8,817 nucleotides of DNA from positions 1 to 8,817 of the forward strand of contig JAHYYS010000016.1 of NCBI GenBank assembly GCA_019424865.1, in the 5' to 3' direction. Positions 6,474 to 8,817 of the stretch are shown here, in pieces. A program made the translations under genes and the position numbers. Source of the DNA: a bacterium (GTDB lineage Bacteria; Bacillota; Clostridia; Oscillospirales; Oscillospiraceae). Position 1 is the first letter of the stretch. Each line of letters opens with the position of its first letter. A model generated the notes under the pieces. The model made no database searches. It saw only the letters and a list, made by a program, of their open reading frames with translations, and was not told where the DNA came from.

Positions 6474-6731
6474 ATGAGACGGAAAACGTTGGGAATTGTG
6501 TTGGCGGCGGTCATGGTGCTGACGGCGGGCGTGGCCAGTGTATCTGCTGTCTGCAGGGAAACCGGGTGGAGATGCTGGAATTCCGGCAGTGCCGTTTGCG
6601 ACGGTGTGTGCGGCGGCTGCGGCCTTGATTGGGAAGACTGCATCTGTACGCAAGGGGCGGACTGCCATATGGGCGCTGGGAGCCACCATGCCGCCGGCCA
6701 CGGCGGCCACGGGCATCACCACGGCCGGTAA
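6474..6731 (+). CDS. Small secreted Cys/His-rich protein (85 aa)
   Basis: No family is recognised with confidence. ATG 6474 has AGGAG at 6461-6465 (8-base spacing), 61 bases after the nucleotidyltransferase. Residues 1-25 form a standard signal peptide: MRRK, a hydrophobic core and VSA before the cut. The predicted mature chain is about 60 residues and holds eight cysteines (27, 34, 42, 46, 49, 56, 58, 64) and eight histidines (65, 71, 72, 76, 79, 81-83). The cysteines are in the first part (VCDGVCGGCG, DCICTQGADCH) and the histidines in a Gly/His tail ending HGHHHGR. Metal binding outside the cell (Zn, Ni or Cu), or a disulfide-stabilised peptide, are reasonable guesses; neither is shown. 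Clostridia carry other small His-tailed secreted proteins, which may be distant relatives. The gene ends 12 bases before a strong terminator. Confidence 0.8.
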   Translation: MRRKTLGIVLAAVMVLTAGVASVSAVCRETGWRCWNSGSAVCDGVCGGCGLDWEDCICTQGADCHMGAGSHHAAGHGGHGHHHGR

Positions 6732-6743
6732 GTGCATCGGCAG

Positions 6744-6786
6744 AAAAATTCCCTGGTACGGAATTTACCGTACCAGGGAATTTTTT
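6744..6786. terminator. Two-way intrinsic terminator between convergent genes
   Basis: A perfect 18-bp stem (6744-6761 with 6768-6785) around the 6-base loop AATTTA. The left arm starts with five A and the right arm ends in six T, so each strand gives a stem followed by a U run. It sits between the convergent Cys/His peptide gene and the lipoprotein gene and should end transcription from both sides. Confidence 0.93.
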
Positions 6787-6795
6787 GATCAGGCA

Positions 6796-7221
6796 TCAGG
6801 AAAGCGGAGCGGTAAGACACAGGGTGCGTTTCTCCACAGTCAGGTACAAAGTGGCGTCCCGGCTGCCGTCGGCATATTCTGTGACGCCGTAAACCCCATA
6901 GCCCTCCGGGACGTCCGGAAAGGCGAGCGTGTAAATACCGGGGCCGGCATCCTCCATGGGGGTGAGAGAGCCGGAATAGATCTCCTGCGTAGTGTGGTCC
7001 GTGAGAGTGACGGCTCCGTCCTCCACCTGGGCCGTTACATCCAGCAGGGGAACCGCCTGTTCGGAGGACCAGTCCTCTGCACAGGCCAGAATCGTTCCAT
7101 CCTCCTGAGACTGAAGCGTCTGGGCCCGCCAGGAGAGCCCCTCCGGGATGCCGTCCGCGGAAGTCCCGCATCCGGACAGGAACAGCAGGGCCAGGGAACA
7201 CAGAATAATCAGGCGTTTCAT
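6796..7221 (-). CDS. Putative lipoprotein (141 aa), coupled to the membrane regulator
   Basis: The signal sequence MKRLIILCSLALLFLSGC has a clear lipobox (LSGC, lipidated Cys18), so the mature protein is anchored on the outer face of the membrane. The remaining about 120 residues are mostly beta-strand-like (for example PLLDVTAQVEDGAVTLTD, GPGIYTLAFPDVP and DATLYLTVEKRTL). I recognise no domain; a small beta sandwich or immunoglobulin-like fold is possible. Its ATG overlaps the stop of the upstream regulator by 4 bases (ATGA), and an AGGAG lies 6 bases before it, so the two are made together. That arrangement suggests a role in the regulator's signal path, as ligand sensor or as modulator of its outside loop, but this is inference. 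The gene ends about 10 bases before the shared two-way terminator. Confidence 0.87.
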   Translation of the reverse strand: MKRLIILCSLALLFLSGCGTSADGIPEGLSWRAQTLQSQEDGTILACAEDWSSEQAVPLLDVTAQVEDGAVTLTDHTTQEIYSGSLTPMEDAGPGIYTLAFPDVPEGYGVYGVTEYADGSRDATLYLTVEKRTLCLTAPLS

Positions 7222-7787
7222 TGCAGTCTCCTTTCAACGCGCCGCACCCGGACAGCCAGCACTACGCAGAGCACCAGGGCGGCGGCCTGTACCAGGAAAT
7301 AGAACCAAGGGGGGAACATGGGATCTGCGGTTGCCACCAGAATGGCGGTGGGGCCGTCCTGAGAGCCGATAATCCCAACATTATGAGAAGAAAACAGGGG
7401 GGAGAGCAGCAGGGAGGCGGCTGCCCAGGGAATACAGGACAGAAGACACCACACCGCAATGCCCGTCAAAAGCCACCGGAACAGCCTTAAATACCGCCGG
7501 GCAGTGGCTTTCTGGGACTGCTCCATGGCCTGGGCGGCCACCTGGCCCGCCTCCTCCTTGGAGAGGGTGGGGGAGGGGGTGCGTTCCCCCTGCAAGAGCT
7601 CCACCAGAGATACGCCCAGTACCTGGGCCAGGGGCTCCAGCAGCTTCAGGTCGGGAAACCCCTTTCCTGTCTCCCACTTGGAGACCGCCTTGTCTGTGAC
7701 ATGCAGCTGGTCGGCCAGTTCCTTTTGTGTCAGGCCCTTCTCCTTCCGCAGCTGGGCCACAAAGGCCCCGAATTTTAAACTGTCCAA
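7218..7787 (-). CDS. Membrane-anchored XRE-family regulator with OadB-like DGPT loop
   Basis: A 189-residue protein with an N-terminal Cro/C1-type helix-turn-helix (about 6-66: LRKEKGLTQKELADQLHV, then DKAVSKWETGKGFPDL), a polar linker, and two membrane helices (about 104-131 and 161-180). The DNA-binding domain would be inside and the connecting loop (132-160) outside. That loop reads NVGIIGSQDGPTAILVAT at 136-153 (7329-7382). It closely resembles the IGIIGGADGPT segment of Na+-translocating decarboxylase beta subunits (OadB/GcdB), which carries an essential aspartate; the rest of OadB is absent. The start is TTG 7787, with AAAGGAG 9 bases upstream, and a promoter with TATAAT lies before it. 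The lipoprotein gene overlaps its stop by four bases. The target genes are unknown; autoregulation is plausible because a small palindrome adjoins its -35 box. Confidence 0.88.
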   Translation of the reverse strand: MDSLKFGAFVAQLRKEKGLTQKELADQLHVTDKAVSKWETGKGFPDLKLLEPLAQVLGVSLVELLQGERTPSPTLSKEEAGQVAAQAMEQSQKATARRYLRLFRWLLTGIAVWCLLSCIPWAAASLLLSPLFSSHNVGIIGSQDGPTAILVATADPMFPPWFYFLVQAAALVLCVVLAVRVRRVERRLQ

Positions 7788-7814
7788 TGCTTGCCGCTCC
7801 TTTCGTGCCCCTCC

Positions 7815-7843
7815 ATTATAGGGATCGGGCAGGAGAAAAGCAA
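7815..7843 (-). promoter_or_regulatory. Sigma-A-type promoter of the regulator-lipoprotein operon
   Basis: Read on the minus strand: TTGCTT (7843-7838), a 17-base spacer, then a perfect TATAAT (7820-7815), and the TTG start of the regulator 28 bases downstream of the -10. The -10 is consensus and the spacing ideal; the -35 keeps only the TTG. The AAAGGAG ribosome binding site lies between the -10 and the start codon, so the 5' leader is short, about 20 bases. Confidence 0.72.
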
Positions 7844-7844
7844 C

Positions 7845-7857
7845 CTACGAAAAGTAG
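7845..7857. promoter_or_regulatory. Possible operator palindrome next to the -35 box
   Basis: CTAC (7845-7848), a 5-base centre GAAAA, then GTAG (7854-7857). The palindrome is one base upstream of the regulator's -35 hexamer. XRE proteins often bind short symmetric sites at their own promoter, which makes this a candidate autoregulatory site. A second palindrome, CTCCGCGGAG at 7864-7873, lies further towards tepA. Each half-site is only four or five bases, so chance is a real alternative. Confidence 0.3.
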
Positions 7858-7925
7858 AATCCCCTCCGCGGAGTAAATTTCCTGGCTCTGGGTATCCTAA
7901 CCGGGAGAAACAAGGAGGGAATGAG

Positions 7926-8627
7926 ATGGAGGACAGGCATCAGGAACTGGGCGGAGAGCAGGCCATTGCGCCGATTGTAGACCTGGGCTCCTCTCTGATT
8001 CAAAGTCAGAGGGGAACCATTTACGTTCTGACCATTGTGGGGCAGATTGAGGGGCACCAGCTGCTGCCCCCCACCAGCAAGAGCACCAAGTATGAGCACG
8101 TCCTTCCCCTGCTGGCCATGGTGGAGGAGAGCGACCAGGTGGACGGCCTGCTGATTTTGCTGAATAACGGCGGCGGCGACGTGGAGGCGGGGCTGGCTAT
8201 CTCGGAGCTGATTGCCTCTATGTCCAAGCCGACGGTCTCTCTGGTGCTGGGAGGCAGCCATTCCATCGGGGTGCCTCTGGCCGTGTCGGCCAAGCGCTCC
8301 TTTATTGCGCCGTCCGCCGCCATGACCATCCATCCGGTGCGGCTGAATGGGCTGGTGATCGGCGTGCCCCAGACCTTTTACTATTTTGAGCGCATTCAGG
8401 ATCGCATTATTCAGTTTATTACGGCCAACAGCAGGATAAAGCGGGAAGCCTTTACAAAGCTGATGCTCCAGACGGGGGAGCTGGCCGCCGACGTGGGCAG
8501 TGTGATTTACGGCGAGGAGGCGGTGGAGCTGGGTCTGATTGACCGCATCGGCGGGCTGGCGGATGCGCTGGAAAGTCTGCACCAGATGATTGAGGAGCGG
8601 AAAAGCTCCGCCGAATCCTCGCCGTAG
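7926..8627 (+). CDS. tepA: ClpP-like serine protease TepA (YmfB family)
   Basis: A 233-residue member of the ClpP/crotonase fold. In Bacillus subtilis TepA (YmfB) was linked to protein translocation or signal peptide breakdown; the protease has no known ATPase partner. The catalytic serine is Ser113 in GGSHSIG (109-115) and the histidine is His136 in MTIHPVR. Asp189 in LAADVGSVIYGEEA is the likely third residue, followed by the family signature EEAVELGLIDRIGGL (197-211). NNGGGDVEAGLAI (80-92) is the oxyanion and substrate strand. No signal peptide is present, so a cytoplasmic or membrane-associated place is expected. ATG 7926 has AAGGAGG (7912-7918) 7 bases upstream. The longer in-frame start at 7791 would run through the divergent promoter. 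In Bacillus the next genes are ylzJ and spoIIIE/ftsK, which may lie beyond this window. Confidence 0.92.
   Translation: MEDRHQELGGEQAIAPIVDLGSSLIQSQRGTIYVLTIVGQIEGHQLLPPTSKSTKYEHVLPLLAMVEESDQVDGLLILLNNGGGDVEAGLAISELIASMSKPTVSLVLGGSHSIGVPLAVSAKRSFIAPSAAMTIHPVRLNGLVIGVPQTFYYFERIQDRIIQFITANSRIKREAFTKLMLQTGELAADVGSVIYGEEAVELGLIDRIGGLADALESLHQMIEERKSSAESSP
8514..8568 (+). repeat. 55-base direct repeat, copy 1 (inside tepA)
   Basis: This stretch, encoding residues about 197-215 of TepA, is repeated without a mismatch at 8763-8817. The copies are 249 bases apart. The base before each copy differs (C at 8513, A at 8762), so the identity starts at GAGGAGG and extends to the right edge of the window. 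Confidence 0.97.
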
Positions 8628-8629
8628 GG

Positions 8630-8761
8630 GCCCCATCTGCGATGGGGCGGCGCGATAAGCGCCGTAATTCTGCCGGAGTGCAGAATTGCGCAGGGCGAAT
8701 TCAGTTCGCCCGAGCATGTAAAAAAACGGGTCCCCACACAAGGCCTTCGGCCTTGTGTGGG
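8630..8761. repeat. Array of five consecutive hairpins downstream of tepA
   Basis: Beginning three bases after the tepA stop: GCCCCATC 8630-8637 with GATGGGGC 8641-8648; GGCGC 8649-8653 with GCGCC 8659-8663; AATTCTGC 8666-8673 with GCAGAATT 8680-8687; GGGCGAA 8693-8699 with TTCGCCC 8705-8711; and CCCACACAAGGCC 8733-8745 with GGCCTTGTGTGGG 8749-8761 (13 bp). All stems are perfect and the arm sequences differ from one another, so this is not a CRISPR or a simple tandem repeat. It resembles composite interspersed palindromic elements seen in intergenic DNA of gut Clostridia; copy number in this genome is unknown. It may also act as the end of the tepA message. Confidence 0.7.
8720..8761 (-). terminator. 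Possible minus-strand terminator within the hairpin array
   Basis: Read on the minus strand, the 13-bp stem (8761-8749 with 8745-8733) is followed by six bases and then seven T (8726-8720). The T run is a little far from the stem, and on the plus strand it appears as an A run before the hairpin. It would serve a gene converging from the right, which is not visible here. Confidence 0.35.
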
Positions 8762-8762
8762 A

Positions 8763-8817
8763 GAGGAGGCGGTGGAGCTGGGTCTGATTGACCGCATCGG
8801 CGGGCTGGCGGATGCGC
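8763..8817 (+). repeat. 55-base direct repeat, copy 2 (right edge of window)
   Basis: Identical to 8514-8568, reaching the last base of the window. It is a fragment of the tepA coding sequence without a start, outside any gene. An overlap of exactly 55 bases at a sequence end is what a de Bruijn assembler using k = 55 can leave behind, so an assembly artefact is the leading explanation; a true 249-base tandem duplication is the alternative. Confidence 0.95.

Noticed and set aside
6538..7302. Plus-strand open frame running through the terminator and the lipoprotein gene
   Set aside because: It crosses a perfect 18-bp terminator, has no ribosome binding site, and the minus-strand lipoprotein has signal, lipobox and coupled start.
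8628..8762. CRISPR array
   Set aside because: The hairpin arms are all different, with no repeated unit and no regular spacers.

Overview
The window is GC-rich and gene-dense, with AGGAGG-type ribosome binding sites and housekeeping genes whose closest remembered relatives are in Gram-positive Clostridia. The style (short overlaps, GTG/TTG starts, DUF4180, the CoaE variant, TepA) suggests a gut Oscillospiraceae-type bacterium, for example a Flavonifractor or Lawsonibacter relative. This placement rests on recall of protein families, not on a search.

Layout. Bases 1-3842 hold a tightly packed plus-strand cluster: the 3' end of prfA (release factor 1), a small unknown protein, a HAD phosphatase, a GNAT acetyltransferase, a Sua5/YwlC threonylcarbamoyl-AMP synthase, a DUF4180 protein and dephospho-CoA kinase (coaE). 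Bases 3843-4236 are non-coding but highly structured: a likely folded RNA with two possible pseudoknots (3846-about 4020), three back-to-back hairpins (4041-4107), and a terminator-like structure (4128-4197) just before the next ribosome binding site. Bases 4237-6731 hold an M18 aminopeptidase, a nucleotidyltransferase and a tiny secreted Cys/His-rich peptide. An 18-bp two-way terminator (6744-6786) separates these from a minus-strand pair, 7787-6796: a membrane-bound XRE regulator and a lipoprotein overlapping it by 4 bases. A divergent promoter region (7788-7925) leads into tepA, a ClpP-like protease. After tepA come five consecutive hairpins, then an exact 55-base copy of part of tepA that runs off the right edge.

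Function. The first block is mostly translation and cofactor housekeeping: termination, the t6A tRNA modification precursor, and CoA. The less ordinary material is the structured RNA, the regulator whose outside loop carries a motif resembling the Na+-pump decarboxylase beta subunit (GADGPT type) together with its coupled lipoprotein, the Cys/His peptide, and the repeat/hairpin tail. The 55-base terminal repeat may be an assembly artefact rather than biology.
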